Part shown: piece after piece, positions 1 through 8,239 of the stretch
Layout: each line of letters opens with the position of its first letter
Numbering within the stretch: position 1 is the stretch's first letter
Assembly: GCF_022842375.1 (NCBI RefSeq)
Contig: NZ_JALHPR010000009.1
Coordinates: forward strand, 62,001 to 126,000
Length of the DNA: 64,000 nucleotides
Direction: 5' to 3'
Origin: Elioraea sp.
GTDB lineage: Bacteria; Pseudomonadota; Alphaproteobacteria; Acetobacterales; Acetobacteraceae
Made by a program: the position numbers and the translations under genes
The notes under the pieces: model-generated
What the model was told of the DNA's origin: nothing
The model's database searches: none
The model's input: the letters and a program-made list of their open reading frames with translations, nothing else

Positions 1-109
1 GTATCGGATGGGGGCGCACCAAGCCGGCTGGCGATCCTCGTCGACAGCCGGCGTCGTTCGGCGGTGGGCCAGCAGTGGTCGCCGTGGCGTGGCGACCGGG
101 CGACCCCGA

Positions 110-457
110 TCAGTTCGAGCCGGAGCTCGGGATGTTGTAGATCGGGAAATCGCCGCCGGAGGGCCCGCGCATCATCATCATCGGCGAGAGGCCGGAGGTG
201 TTGACGCCGAGTGCACCGACGGTGTCGTAGACGACGCGCAGCCGCCCGCCATCCGGCGTGACGCGGACAGCCTGGTTGCTGGTGCCCATGCCGGGCGCGC
301 CATAGACGAGAACCACCGAGTTGCCCTGCACCACGAGGCCGGAGATCTGGTCGGTCGTCGAGCCGCGCGTGATCGTCAGCTCCTGCTTCGCATCTGCAGC
401 GATCGCTGGGACGGCGACCGTGGCGGCGAGCAGGGCGGCGGCGAGAAGTCGCTTCAT
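110..457 (-). CDS. Small secreted hypothetical protein
   Basis: A 115-residue protein with an N-terminal signal peptide: MKRLL, an alanine-rich hydrophobic stretch, and a likely cleavage after AIA near residue 21. The mature part is a short beta-rich domain with many valines and glycines (residues 25-85). A four-methionine run lies near residues 93-96 and the tail is serine/glycine-rich. I do not recognise the family. The start at 457 is chosen because the signal peptide begins exactly there, although the frame is open further upstream. It lies divergent to the AraC regulator with about 270 bp between them, in which I see no gene. Positions 1-109 hold nothing I can assign. A periplasmic or exported location is inferred from the signal peptide; function is unknown. 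Confidence 0.6.
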   Translation of the reverse strand: MKRLLAAALLAATVAVPAIAADAKQELTITRGSTTDQISGLVVQGNSVVLVYGAPGMGTSNQAVRVTPDGGRLRVVYDTVGALGVNTSGLSPMMMMRGPSGGDFPIYNIPSSGSN

Positions 458-725
458 CTGGTTGTTCCTTCGGACTGACCGGCACCCTGTGGCCGGCGTG
501 CTATCTGGCGATGCGGGCGCCCCGCGTTCTTCCGGTCCCTTGCCTAGGTTTTCAGGCGGTTTGCTGCCGCACCGGAAAAGGTTACGCCCGCAAAACGCAG
601 GGCCAGTGCGCCGTCGCGCGCGTAACCGCAGCGGCACGCACAGCGAAGCTCGCAGCACGTACCACTGCAGTGAGGACAGCGATGAACGGCCAACGCAGCA
701 GCATGCAGGGTGGAGAGGGGCGGCG

Positions 726-1616
726 ATGAACCCGCGCCGCCTGCCGGGCTTCGCCGCGTCGTACCGCGCGCAGTTCCCGCTGTTCCGCCAGCAGCATCGC
801 GCCTTCGCGCGCAACGGCATCACGCTGGTGCGTGCCAGCCAGCTTCCGCACGCCACCGTCATCCCGGCGGTCAACGAGTGGCGCATCACGCAATCGCTCA
901 CCGGCGACGTCACGTTGCGCCGGCAGATCGACGGCGTGTGGCAGGAAGGCTGCAAGCCCTGCAGCAGCTTCAGCCTCGCGCCGCCGGAGCTCGCCATCCC
1001 GGTCGAGATCACCGCCGCCTATCGCGTGCGCGTCCTGGCGATCGAGGCGCAGCGGATCGAATCGCTGCTGCGTGGCGTCGGCGCATCGGGAACCGCTCCG
1101 CTCGAGCGGCTCGTCGCCTCGCTCGCCCTGCAGGATGACCCAATCCAGCAACTCCTCGCCGCGTTCTGGGCCGAGGCAGGTGCCACCGATGCCGTCGCCC
1201 GCCTGCTCGCCGATGGCATGACCGCGACGCTCGCGGCACGGCTCCTGCGGCTGTCCGGCTACACCGCGGCGGAGCCTGATCCCCGCGCGCTCGCCCCGCG
1301 TCGGCTGCGCCGAGCGCTCGACTTCATCGATGCGCACCTGGCGGAGGACATCGGGATCGGCGGCATCGCGGAGGCAGCGGGGCTCAGCCCCTATCATTTC
1401 GCCCGTGCCTTCCGCGCCGCGACCGGCCTGCCGCCCTATCGCTACCTCACGCAGCAGCGAATCGCGCGGGCGCAGATGCTGATCGCGACGACAGAGCTCA
1501 GCCTTGCGCAGATTGCGTTCGAATGCGGCTTCGGCAGCCAGGGGCAGTTCACCTCTACCTTCACGCGCATCGTGGGCATCAGCCCTGGGCGTTGGCGGGC
1601 GGAACGGCGTGCATGA
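726..1616 (+). CDS. AraC-family transcriptional regulator
   Basis: A 296-residue protein. The C-terminal ~100 residues form a double helix-turn-helix AraC DNA-binding domain: RRALDFIDAHL, then the first HTH (GIAEAAGLSPYHFARAF), then the second (LAQIAFECGFGSQGQFTSTF) followed by the typical ISPGRWR end. The N-terminal ~180 residues should be the effector-binding and dimerisation half, but I cannot assign a ligand. The ATG at 726 is preceded by a purine-rich GGAGAGGGG site; a longer reading frame upstream lacks such a site and looks non-coding. It is convergent with the DUF2177 gene, only 7 bp away. Target genes are not evident from context. Confidence 0.85.
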   Translation: MNPRRLPGFAASYRAQFPLFRQQHRAFARNGITLVRASQLPHATVIPAVNEWRITQSLTGDVTLRRQIDGVWQEGCKPCSSFSLAPPELAIPVEITAAYRVRVLAIEAQRIESLLRGVGASGTAPLERLVASLALQDDPIQQLLAAFWAEAGATDAVARLLADGMTATLAARLLRLSGYTAAEPDPRALAPRRLRRALDFIDAHLAEDIGIGGIAEAAGLSPYHFARAFRAATGLPPYRYLTQQRIARAQMLIATTELSLAQIAFECGFGSQGQFTSTFTRIVGISPGRWRAERRA

Positions 1617-1623
1617 GCAGTGC

Positions 1624-2028
1624 TCAGCCGAAGCTGCGCACAGCGAGATGGGAGAGGCCGGCCGCTGTCGCCGTCAACGTCGTTCCCCAGACGATGTCGA
1701 CGACCGAGAGCAGCGGCGGCCAGCCGCGCAACGTGGCGAGGTTGGTGAGGTCGTAGGTGCCGTAGGCCAGCGCACCGAGTGCTGCGCCGAGCACGACGCT
1801 GCGCAGCACCGAGCCTTCGGCGATCCCAGGCATTACGGCGAAGAGCACGACGCCCGCGCAATAGGCGGCATAGAAGCCGATCGCGACCGCCCAGCGCGGC
1901 TTAGGCGCCATCAGCGTGCCGAGCTGCCCCGCATAGAAATCGCGTGCGACGATGCCGAGCCAGACCAGGTCGATCGCCATGAACGGAACAAAGGCGCCGG
2001 CCCAGGCGATGAGGTGGATGCGGTTCAT
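1624..2028 (-). CDS. DUF2177 family membrane protein
   Basis: A 134-residue integral membrane protein with about four hydrophobic segments (near residues 5-25, 45-65, 78-95 and 108-128). The conserved-looking polar motifs are DLVWLG near residue 20, ARDFY near 29, and YGTYDLTNLATLRGWP near 90-105. This pattern matches the DUF2177 family of small inner-membrane proteins, whose biochemical role is unknown. The start at 2028 (MNRIHL) gives the usual length; in-frame sequence upstream is charged and atypical. It is convergent with the AraC gene. Confidence 0.8.
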   Translation of the reverse strand: MNRIHLIAWAGAFVPFMAIDLVWLGIVARDFYAGQLGTLMAPKPRWAVAIGFYAAYCAGVVLFAVMPGIAEGSVLRSVVLGAALGALAYGTYDLTNLATLRGWPPLLSVVDIVWGTTLTATAAGLSHLAVRSFG

Positions 2029-2126
2029 GCGCCACCAACGCCGCCGGGGAAAAGCGGTTGCACCCATTGATTGCAGTCGATCGAAACGCGCTCCTGGCGC
2101 GATCATCGCAGCGGACATGCGGGACC

Positions 2127-2225
2127 ATGACCGTCGACGCCACCATGGTCCACCGCCTCGGCCCCGGTGACATCGCCACGATGCGCGCGCTGATCACCCT
2201 GTTCGGCGAGGCTTTTGGCGAGCCT
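2127..2225 (+). pseudogene. N-terminal remnant of a GNAT (AAC(3)-I-like) acetyltransferase
   Basis: About 33 codons starting at the ATG at 2127 read as the opening of a GNAT acetyltransferase of the AAC(3)-I type: VHRLGPGD, MRALITLF, then GEAFGEP. After this point no frame continues with acetyl-CoA-binding motifs, and the convergent IclR gene ends only 32 bp later. I read it as a truncated relic, probably cut when the neighbouring catabolic cluster arrived. The family assignment is from motif memory on a short stretch. Confidence 0.4.
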
Positions 2226-2257
2226 GTTGCCATCGGCGTCGTCGGTGAACGCCGTCG

Positions 2258-3028
2258 TCAGTCGCGGCGAGGCGGCGAAGCTCCCATCCAGGCCGGGTCG
2301 CCGCAGAGCCCGCCCACGTCCCGCGCGGTCCCTGTCAGCGCCGCAATGATCTCCGCGCGCATGGCGCGCGTCATCGCCTCGCGCCCGATGCAGAGGGCGA
2401 AGCCAAGCTCCCGCGCAGGTGCGAGCCGCACCGCCACCCCGATCGCGGCGATGCCTAGTCCCGGGTGCTCGTACTCGGCGAAGCCGCGCGCCGTGACGCG
2501 GGAGAGTTCGGCAAGCATCGTCGCACGCGACATGTCGACCGCGCGCGGGGGAAGCGAGATGTGCGGCGGCAGCGCGGTCCGCAGCGTCGCCGCGGGCAAG
2601 CGCGCCAGCAGTGCCCGACCGACGGCGGTGCCATAGGCAGGGATCACGCTGCCGGGCTGCTGGATGAACCGCACGGGATGGAAGCCCTCATGCAACCGCA
2701 GAATGACGAGGTCCGTGCCGTGCAGCACGCCAACATAACCTGTGGCGGGAAAGCGGGCGACCATGCCACGCAACGCCTCGTCCACCCTCTCCTCCGGCGG
2801 CAGGCGCGTGCGGAAGAGGCTGCCGAGCCGGAACAGTTCCGGGCCGGCACAGAACCCGCGCCGTTCCCCCTCGCGCTCGACCAGGCCGGCACGCTCGAGC
2901 GTCGAGAGGAGCCGCGAGACGCTGCTCTTGGGCAGGCCGAGTTCTGCGGCGGCGTCGGTCACGCGCAGGCGCGGTTGCTCCCGATCGAGGAGCGAGAGCA
3001 GGCGCAGCGCGTTGTCGAGGGAGCTCAT
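2258..3028 (-). CDS. IclR-family transcriptional regulator
   Basis: A 256-residue regulator. The N-terminal winged HTH covers about residues 1-65 (MSSLDNALRLLSLL, then AAELGLPKSSVSRLLSTLE, then LVEREG). The C-terminal effector-binding domain includes PATGYVGVLHGTDLVIL, the GTAVGRALLA motif, and ISLPP. IclR proteins usually repress a neighbouring catabolic operon until a small organic acid or related ligand binds. It is divergent from the TRAP transporter with a 124 bp shared promoter that carries an imperfect palindrome at 3039-3073, so control of dctPQM-enolase-SDR is the likely job. The start at 3028 gives the canonical IclR length. Confidence 0.88.
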   Translation of the reverse strand: MSSLDNALRLLSLLDREQPRLRVTDAAAELGLPKSSVSRLLSTLERAGLVEREGERRGFCAGPELFRLGSLFRTRLPPEERVDEALRGMVARFPATGYVGVLHGTDLVILRLHEGFHPVRFIQQPGSVIPAYGTAVGRALLARLPAATLRTALPPHISLPPRAVDMSRATMLAELSRVTARGFAEYEHPGLGIAAIGVAVRLAPARELGFALCIGREAMTRAMRAEIIAALTGTARDVGGLCGDPAWMGASPPRRD

Positions 3029-3038
3029 GTTCCACAGG

Positions 3039-3073
3039 CAACAACAGAGTTGCTCTAAACGCAACACTTGTTG
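3039..3073. promoter_or_regulatory. Candidate IclR operator palindrome
   Basis: Between the divergent iclR and dctP genes lies an inverted repeat. The left arm CAACAACAGAGTTGC (3039-3053) and right arm GCAACACTTGTTG (3061-3073) flank a 7 bp centre. The inner arms GTTGC and GCAAC are a perfect match, and the outer CAACAA/TTGTTG also pair. It is the only AT-richer palindromic block in this intergenic region and sits just upstream of the regulator's own start. Assignment to IclR is inference from position. Confidence 0.5.
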
Positions 3074-3152
3074 TCCGCCCCCATCCCGCGTGCTAGCGGT
3101 TGGCGTCGAAACGAACAGGGCGCAGCAAGCCGCCCCTACGGAGGAAAATGCC

Positions 3153-4154
3153 ATGCCCGACACACGGCGCCACGTTCTTGCCCGCCGCCCGCTTCTGTTC
3201 GGCGCCGCGGCACTCCTGGCCGCGCCCGCGGTGCACGCGCAGCGCGCCCGTACCATCAGGCTGGCGCACCACGTCACCACGCAGTCCGAGCAGCACGCGA
3301 CGGCGGAACTGTTCGCCCGCCGCGTCGCCGAGCTCACCGGCAATGCGCTGGCGGTGCAGATCCTCCCCGCCGCGCAGATGGGCGGGCAGCGTGAGCTGAT
3401 CGAGAGCGTCTCGCTCGGAACGCTGGAGATGGCCTATGGCGAAAGCGGCCTCTACGCGAACTACACGCCCGCTTTCGGCGTGATCGCGCTGGCTTATCTC
3501 TACCGCGACTTCGCGCATTTCGAGCGTACGGTCGAAGGGGCGGTCGGGGCACAGCTCGCGCGCGAGCTCGAAGCCCGCGCCGGCATCCGCGTCATGAACT
3601 GGATGACGGCTGGCTACCGGAACACCTTCCTGCGCACCAAGCCCATCACGACGCCGGGGGATTTCCGCGGCGTGAAGATCCGCCTGCCCGAGGCTCCCGT
3701 GTTCGTCCGCACCTTCGCTGCCCTCGGCGCTCAGCCGACGCCGATCCCGGCACCGGAGATGTACTCGGCGCTGCAGACCGGCGTGGTCGATGCCATGGAA
3801 GGTTCGGCCGAGGTCGGCTTCACCTTCCGCATCCACGAGGTCACGCGCTTCCTTTCGCTCACCCGCCACATCCTGCTCGATGGCAGCTTCGCGATGAATG
3901 CGGGGTTCTTCGGCGGCCTGCCTCGGCCGCAGCAGGAGGCGGTGCAGCAGGCCGCGACCGAAGCCGGCAAGTGGCAGCGCGCCCAGCATTTCGAGCGGGA
4001 AAAGACCTGGCTCGACCGTCTTGCCGCCGCCGGCACGCTGCAGACCAATGCGGTCGACCTCGCCCCCTTCATCCAGGCACTCGGGCCGCTGCAGGACGAG
4101 TTCGCCGCGAGCGCGCGCGGGGCCGACGTGCTGCGCCAGATCCGGGCCGCGTGA
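3153..4154 (+). CDS. dctP: TRAP transporter solute-binding protein (DctP family)
   Basis: A 333-residue periplasmic substrate-binding protein of a tripartite ATP-independent (TRAP) transporter. A signal peptide spans residues 1-28 (RRHVLARRPLLFG, cleavage near VHAQ). DctP landmarks follow: IRLAHHV, EQHATAELFARRV, LPAAQMGGQRELIESV, the RTKPITTPGDFRGVKIR segment carrying the conserved carboxylate-binding arginine, and GVVDAMEG. The start at 3153 follows a strong GGAGG site. It heads a coupled operon with dctQ and dctM. The substrate is probably an organic or sugar acid, judging from the enolase-superfamily enzyme downstream, but cannot be read from sequence. Confidence 0.92.
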   Translation: MPDTRRHVLARRPLLFGAAALLAAPAVHAQRARTIRLAHHVTTQSEQHATAELFARRVAELTGNALAVQILPAAQMGGQRELIESVSLGTLEMAYGESGLYANYTPAFGVIALAYLYRDFAHFERTVEGAVGAQLARELEARAGIRVMNWMTAGYRNTFLRTKPITTPGDFRGVKIRLPEAPVFVRTFAALGAQPTPIPAPEMYSALQTGVVDAMEGSAEVGFTFRIHEVTRFLSLTRHILLDGSFAMNAGFFGGLPRPQQEAVQQAATEAGKWQRAQHFEREKTWLDRLAAAGTLQTNAVDLAPFIQALGPLQDEFAASARGADVLRQIRAA

Positions 4155-4666
4155 CGCACGGCCGCCCGCTGCCCGCGCGGGCGGTCGGCGCGCTGATGGT
4201 GACCGTCCGCGCCGCAATGCTGGCGGCGTTCATCGTCATGATCGGGCTGACGCTCGTGCAGGTCGCGAACCGTTTCGCGATCGGCGCCGCGATCTTCTGG
4301 ACCGAGGAACTGATCCTGCTGCTCCTCGTCTGGTCGGTGATGCTCGGCCTGCCTGTGCAGCTCTGGTGGCACGAGGAGATCGTGGTGGATGTCTGGCCTG
4401 CGCGCACCGAGGTGTTGCGCCGGGCCAAGCGCGTCGCGGCCGCTCTACTCTCGATCGGCTTCTGCGCCATCCTGCTCGTGGCGGGCTGGCGTTATGCCGA
4501 GCGTGGGCTTCCGGTATCCTCGCCGTCGCTCGGATTGTCGCGCGTCTGGTTCTTCCTGCCGATCCCACTCGGCGCCGGGCTTGCCGTCCTGGCACTCCTG
4601 TTCCGTCCCGCCGCGCCGCCGATGCCGGCGGAGGATGCGCCGCCAGCGCTTGGCCTCGACACATGA
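4151..4666 (+). CDS. dctQ: TRAP transporter small permease (DctQ family)
   Basis: A 171-residue protein with four membrane segments (about residues 18-40, 50-70, 95-117 and 130-152). It carries the DctQ hallmark FWTEELILLLLVWSVMLG at about residues 49-66. It is the small membrane subunit that joins DctM to form the sodium-coupled TRAP permease. The GTG at 4151 overlaps the dctP stop (GTGA), the usual coupling in this operon; an alternative ATG lies at 4196. It ends in an ATGA overlap with dctM. Confidence 0.88.
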   Translation: MTHGRPLPARAVGALMVTVRAAMLAAFIVMIGLTLVQVANRFAIGAAIFWTEELILLLLVWSVMLGLPVQLWWHEEIVVDVWPARTEVLRRAKRVAAALLSIGFCAILLVAGWRYAERGLPVSSPSLGLSRVWFFLPIPLGAGLAVLALLFRPAAPPMPAEDAPPALGLDT

Positions 4667-5937
4667 TCGTTTCGCTGTCGCTGCTCCTATGCGCGTTCCT
4701 CGTGCTCGGCATGCCGATCGCGTTCAGCATGGGGTTGGCGGCCGCCGGCGCGCTGCTGATCGATGGCGGCGTTCCGATCATCGTGCTGGCGCAACGCTTC
4801 TACTCCTCGCTCGATTCCTTCCCGCTGCTGGCGATCCCGATGTTCATCCTTGCCGGCAGCGTGATGAATGTCGGCGGCATCACCGAGCGGTTGATCGCGC
4901 TGTCGATGGCGATGGTCGGGCATGTCCGCGGCGGACTGGGCCAGGTGTCGATCTTCACGAGCCTGCTCTTCGCCACCATCTCGGGGTCGGCGGCGGCCTC
5001 GGCGGCAGCGGTCGGCGGCATGCTGATCCCGGCGATGCGGCGTGACGGCTACCGCGCCGAGGACGCGGCCGTTGTCACGGCCGGCGCGGCGATCCTTGGC
5101 CCGATCGTTCCGCCGAGCATCCTGATGGTGATCTACGCTTCGATGACGGGGCTCTCGGTTGGCACGCTTTTTCTCGCGGGCATTGTTCCAGGCCTCGTGA
5201 TCGCGCTGGTGCTGATGGTGACGGTCTGGCGGATGGCGGCGCGCATGAGCGTGCGGGTCTATCCGCGGGCGGGTTGGCAGGCGCGCGCCGGCTCGGTCGG
5301 CCGCGCGGTGCCGGCGCTGGTGATGCCCGCGCTGATCGTCGGCGGCATCGTCTCGGGCGTCTTCACCGCGACTGAGGCCGGCGCCGTCGCTGTCGGCTAC
5401 GGCATCGTCTACGCCTTCGCCACGCGCCGTGCCGGGCCGAGGCTGATGCTCGGGAATATCACGCAGGCGGCGATCGCCTCATCCTCGATCATGATCATCC
5501 TCGGGGGTGCGGCGCTGTTCGGCTGGATCATCGCGCGCGAGGGCGTGCCGGCCGCGCTTGCGGGATGGCTGCAATCAGTTACCGACGAGCCTTGGATCGT
5601 GATGGCGCTGATCATGGGCAGCCTCCTCCTCGTCGGCATCCCGATCGAGCCGATCCCGGCGCTGATCATGCTCGTGCCCGTGCTGCAGCCGATCTCGGTC
5701 GCCTATGGGTTCGATCCCTACCACTTCGCGGTGACCGTCACCTACGCGCTGCTGCTCGGCTCGCTTTCGCCACCGGTCGCCGTGCTGGTCTTGATCACCT
5801 GCAAGATCGCGCGCGTCGACTACGCCGCCACGACACGCCCGCTTCTGCCGGTGTTCGGCGCGCTGGTGGGCGTGCTCGTGCTGATCGGTTACGCGCCGAT
5901 GCTGACGCTCGCCGTCCCCCGCCTTTTCGCCCTGTGA
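4663..5937 (+). CDS. dctM: TRAP transporter large permease (DctM family)
   Basis: A 424-residue polytopic membrane protein with about 11-12 hydrophobic segments, the usual DctM length. Family signatures include the GMPIAFSMG motif near residue 20, FPLLAIPMFILAGSVMN near 53-69, the [20 protein letters not shown] block, GAAILGPIVPPSI, and the late SLSPPVAVLV motif. It is the main ion-coupled transport subunit working with DctQ and DctP. The ATG at 4663 overlaps the dctQ stop by 4 bp. The enolase-superfamily gene begins 12 bp after its stop, so all are probably one transcript. Confidence 0.93.
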   Translation: MIVSLSLLLCAFLVLGMPIAFSMGLAAAGALLIDGGVPIIVLAQRFYSSLDSFPLLAIPMFILAGSVMNVGGITERLIALSMAMVGHVRGGLGQVSIFTSLLFATISGSAAASAAAVGGMLIPAMRRDGYRAEDAAVVTAGAAILGPIVPPSILMVIYASMTGLSVGTLFLAGIVPGLVIALVLMVTVWRMAARMSVRVYPRAGWQARAGSVGRAVPALVMPALIVGGIVSGVFTATEAGAVAVGYGIVYAFATRRAGPRLMLGNITQAAIASSSIMIILGGAALFGWIIAREGVPAALAGWLQSVTDEPWIVMALIMGSLLLVGIPIEPIPALIMLVPVLQPISVAYGFDPYHFAVTVTYALLLGSLSPPVAVLVLITCKIARVDYAATTRPLLPVFGALVGVLVLIGYAPMLTLAVPRLFAL

Positions 5938-5949
5938 GGAACAAGCCAC

Positions 5950-7134
5950 ATGAGCACCATCACCCTCGTCGAGGTCATCCCCTTCACCTTCGTGGTCCAT
6001 GACCTCGGGCTGGGCGCGCACCGCGCGATGGGCGTTTCCAACCTCCGCTACGAGAAGGGGGCGAGCCTCACGGTGATGCGCTACGCCGTGCGGATCGCGA
6101 CGGACGATGGTCTCTCCGGCGCCTACGTCACGCACTGGGTCGGCACCCAGGCGGCACTTGGCCAGACCGTGATGCTCGCGCCGCACCTGCTCGGACGGAA
6201 CCCCGAGCATCGCGAGGTGATCTACGACGATCTCAAGCGCGAGACCCGCGCCTATGACGGCATGGGGCATGGCCCGCTCGACATCGCGCTGTGGGACCTC
6301 GTCGGTCGGAAATACGGGATCTCGGTCACGGCGATGCTCGGTGGCTGGCGGACGCGGCTGCCGACCTATGCGAGCACCCATCATGGCCAGGACGAGCCGG
6401 GCGGCCTCGACAGCATCGAGGCGTTTGCTGACTATGCCGCCGCCTGCAAGGCGCGTGGCTATCCTGCCTTCAAGATCCACGGCTGGCATGACGGCGACAG
6501 GCGCCGCGAGGCCGCCGTGGTGCACGCCGTGCGCAACGCCGTGGGCGATGGCATGGAGATCATGGTCGATCCCGGTTGCGAGCTGCGGACCTGGGCCGAT
6601 GCGCTCTATGTCGGCCAGGCCTGCGACGAGGCGCGGTGCTTCTGGTACGAGGATCCCTACCGCGATTCCGGCCTCTCGGTGGACGGCAACCGGCGCCTTC
6701 GCGAGAAGCTCAAGACGCCGCTGATGGTCAGCGAGCACGTGCGGGGGCCGGAGCAGAAGGCCTCCTTCGCAATCGCCGGGGCCTGCGACATCTTCCACGT
6801 CGACCCGGAATACGACCGTGGCATCACCGGCGTGCTGAAGATCAACCACTTCGCGGAATCGATCGGCATGGACGTGCAGGTTCACGCCTGCGGCCCCGCC
6901 CATCGCGCCATCGTCGCCGCGACCCGCAACACGCATTTCTACGAATTGGCGCTGGTCGGGCCAGGGATGCCCAACCTCGTCCCACCCGTCTATGAGTGCG
7001 GCTATGCCGACCAGGAGGAGGCCCTCGGCCACGACGGCACGATGCCCGTGCCGGACGGCCCGGGGCTCGGCGTCCGTTACGATTTCGAGTTCATCCGCAA
7101 GCACGCGACGGCGGTGCATGCCTTCGCCCTCTGA
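5950..7134 (+). CDS. Mandelate racemase/enolase-superfamily enzyme
   Basis: A 394-residue enolase-superfamily protein, probably a sugar-acid or related dehydratase or racemase. An N-terminal capping domain is followed by a TIM barrel. Candidate Mg2+ ligands are Asp207 in MVDPG, Glu234 in WYEDP, and Glu262 in VSEH. On the second barrel strand the usual K-x-K is replaced by K175-I-H177 (FKIHGW). A distal histidine lies in VHACGPAHR near 312. It follows dctM by 12 bp and overlaps the SDR gene by 17 bp, so it should process the acid imported by the TRAP system. The exact reaction is unknown. Confidence 0.85.
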   Translation: MSTITLVEVIPFTFVVHDLGLGAHRAMGVSNLRYEKGASLTVMRYAVRIATDDGLSGAYVTHWVGTQAALGQTVMLAPHLLGRNPEHREVIYDDLKRETRAYDGMGHGPLDIALWDLVGRKYGISVTAMLGGWRTRLPTYASTHHGQDEPGGLDSIEAFADYAAACKARGYPAFKIHGWHDGDRRREAAVVHAVRNAVGDGMEIMVDPGCELRTWADALYVGQACDEARCFWYEDPYRDSGLSVDGNRRLREKLKTPLMVSEHVRGPEQKASFAIAGACDIFHVDPEYDRGITGVLKINHFAESIGMDVQVHACGPAHRAIVAATRNTHFYELALVGPGMPNLVPPVYECGYADQEEALGHDGTMPVPDGPGLGVRYDFEFIRKHATAVHAFAL

Positions 7135-7915
7135 GCAGCCCGCCGGGCGCGCGCTGATCATCGGCGGCGGGACCGGCCTCGGCCTCGGCGCGGCAGAGGC
7201 GCTGACGCGGCATGGGTTCCGCACCTTCCTCACCGGCCGCCGGGCCGAGGTTCTGGAAGCGAGCGCCGCCCCGCTCGGCGCGGGCTGGATGGCGGGAGAC
7301 GCCACCGATGCCGATACCGCATGCACCGTCACGGCTGAGGCGGCGGCGGTCATGGGCGGGCTCGACACGCTCGTGGTCAGCGCCGGTGCGAGCGCGATCG
7401 GCGGCATCGCGACCGAGACCGAGGCCGGCTTCCTCCGCATCCTCCACACCAACCTTCTGCCCTGCTTCCACTTCTGCCAGGCCGCGCTGCCACACATGGC
7501 CGGAGGCGGGGCGATCATCGCGATCGCCTCGGTGGTGGCGAGCGTTCCGCACGCGGAACGCCTGGCCTACTGCACGTCGAAAGCCGCGCTCGTTGGCATG
7601 GTGCGGCAGATGGCGCTCGACCTCGCGCCGCGGCGCATCAGGGTGAACGCCGTCTCTCCAAGCCTCGTCCTCACGCCGCTCACGCGCGGCATCATGGCGC
7701 GGGAGGCAGACCCGGCAGCGACCCTCGCCGCACGCAGCGCGCAGCATCCCCTGGGCCGTCTCGGCACAACGGAGGAGGTCGGCGAGGCTGTGGCGTGGCT
7801 TGCCTCGCGCGCGGGCGCCTGGATCACCGGGCAGGACATCGTGCTCGATGGCGGGCTCTCGCTGACGGCGGCCCGCCGCGACATCAACGCCCGTGCCGCA
7901 GAGGACCCAGGCTGA
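7118..7915 (+). CDS. Short-chain dehydrogenase/reductase (SDR)
   Basis: A 265-residue classical SDR. The nucleotide-binding glycine motif is GGGTGLGLG (about residues 16-24), with an arginine pair (TGRR) after beta-2 that suggests NADP preference. The catalytic set is Ser138 (AIASVV), Tyr151 and Lys155 (YCTSK). The C-terminal end WITGQDIVLDGG is typical of the family. The ATG at 7118 lies inside the end of the enolase-superfamily gene, consistent with translational coupling; a longer frame upstream is only the shadow of that gene. It probably oxidises or reduces an intermediate of the same catabolic pathway. The substrate is not identifiable. Confidence 0.87.
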   Translation: MPSPSEQPAGRALIIGGGTGLGLGAAEALTRHGFRTFLTGRRAEVLEASAAPLGAGWMAGDATDADTACTVTAEAAAVMGGLDTLVVSAGASAIGGIATETEAGFLRILHTNLLPCFHFCQAALPHMAGGGAIIAIASVVASVPHAERLAYCTSKAALVGMVRQMALDLAPRRIRVNAVSPSLVLTPLTRGIMAREADPAATLAARSAQHPLGRLGTTEEVGEAVAWLASRAGAWITGQDIVLDGGLSLTAARRDINARAAEDPG

Positions 7916-8007
7916 GACGCATTGGCCGCGCTGCGCCGCTTGGTGTGCCTCGTCCAGATCCCGTGGCTTGATGGTGCCGTCTTTTCGCAGGCATGGAAGG
8001 ACGCGCC

Positions 8008-8160
8008 ATGGGCCAGGTTCTCGACGTGTGCGCCAACGACAGAGGCGGTCCGTCGCGCGATCCAGCAGAGTCAAGCGAGCCTGAGGGAACTGGCGCGCCG
8101 CTACGGGGGTGAACCCGAAGACGATCGTGAAATGGCGCAAGCGAAGTTCGGTCGCTGACG
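8008..8160 (+). pseudogene. IS481-type transposase N-terminal remnant
   Basis: Reading across frames gives the start of an IS481-family transposase: MGQVL at 8008, then after one frame change TEAVRRAIQQSQASLRELA, then after a second change VNPKTIVKWRKRSSVAD. These are the N-terminal helix-turn-helix segments of that family. Two frameshifts within about 150 bp and loss of everything downstream, including the DDE domain, make it a dead relic. No terminal inverted repeats are evident. It lies between the SDR gene and the tRNA-Ser repeat array. Confidence 0.6.
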
Positions 8161-8239
8161 TTTGCCCAGCATGCGAGACGTCATGTGGTCGTCCTCTCGG
8201 GTGCCGTTGAAGCGGCGCGCTCTGTCGCGCGGGCGATCT

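Noticed and set aside
1-109. Possible partial gene at the left edge
   Set aside because: All frames are short and none shows recognisable motifs; it cannot be supported.
5575-7518. 647-codon minus-strand frame under the TRAP/enolase genes
   Set aside because: Antisense shadow of dctM, the enolase-superfamily gene and the SDR, with compositionally biased translation.
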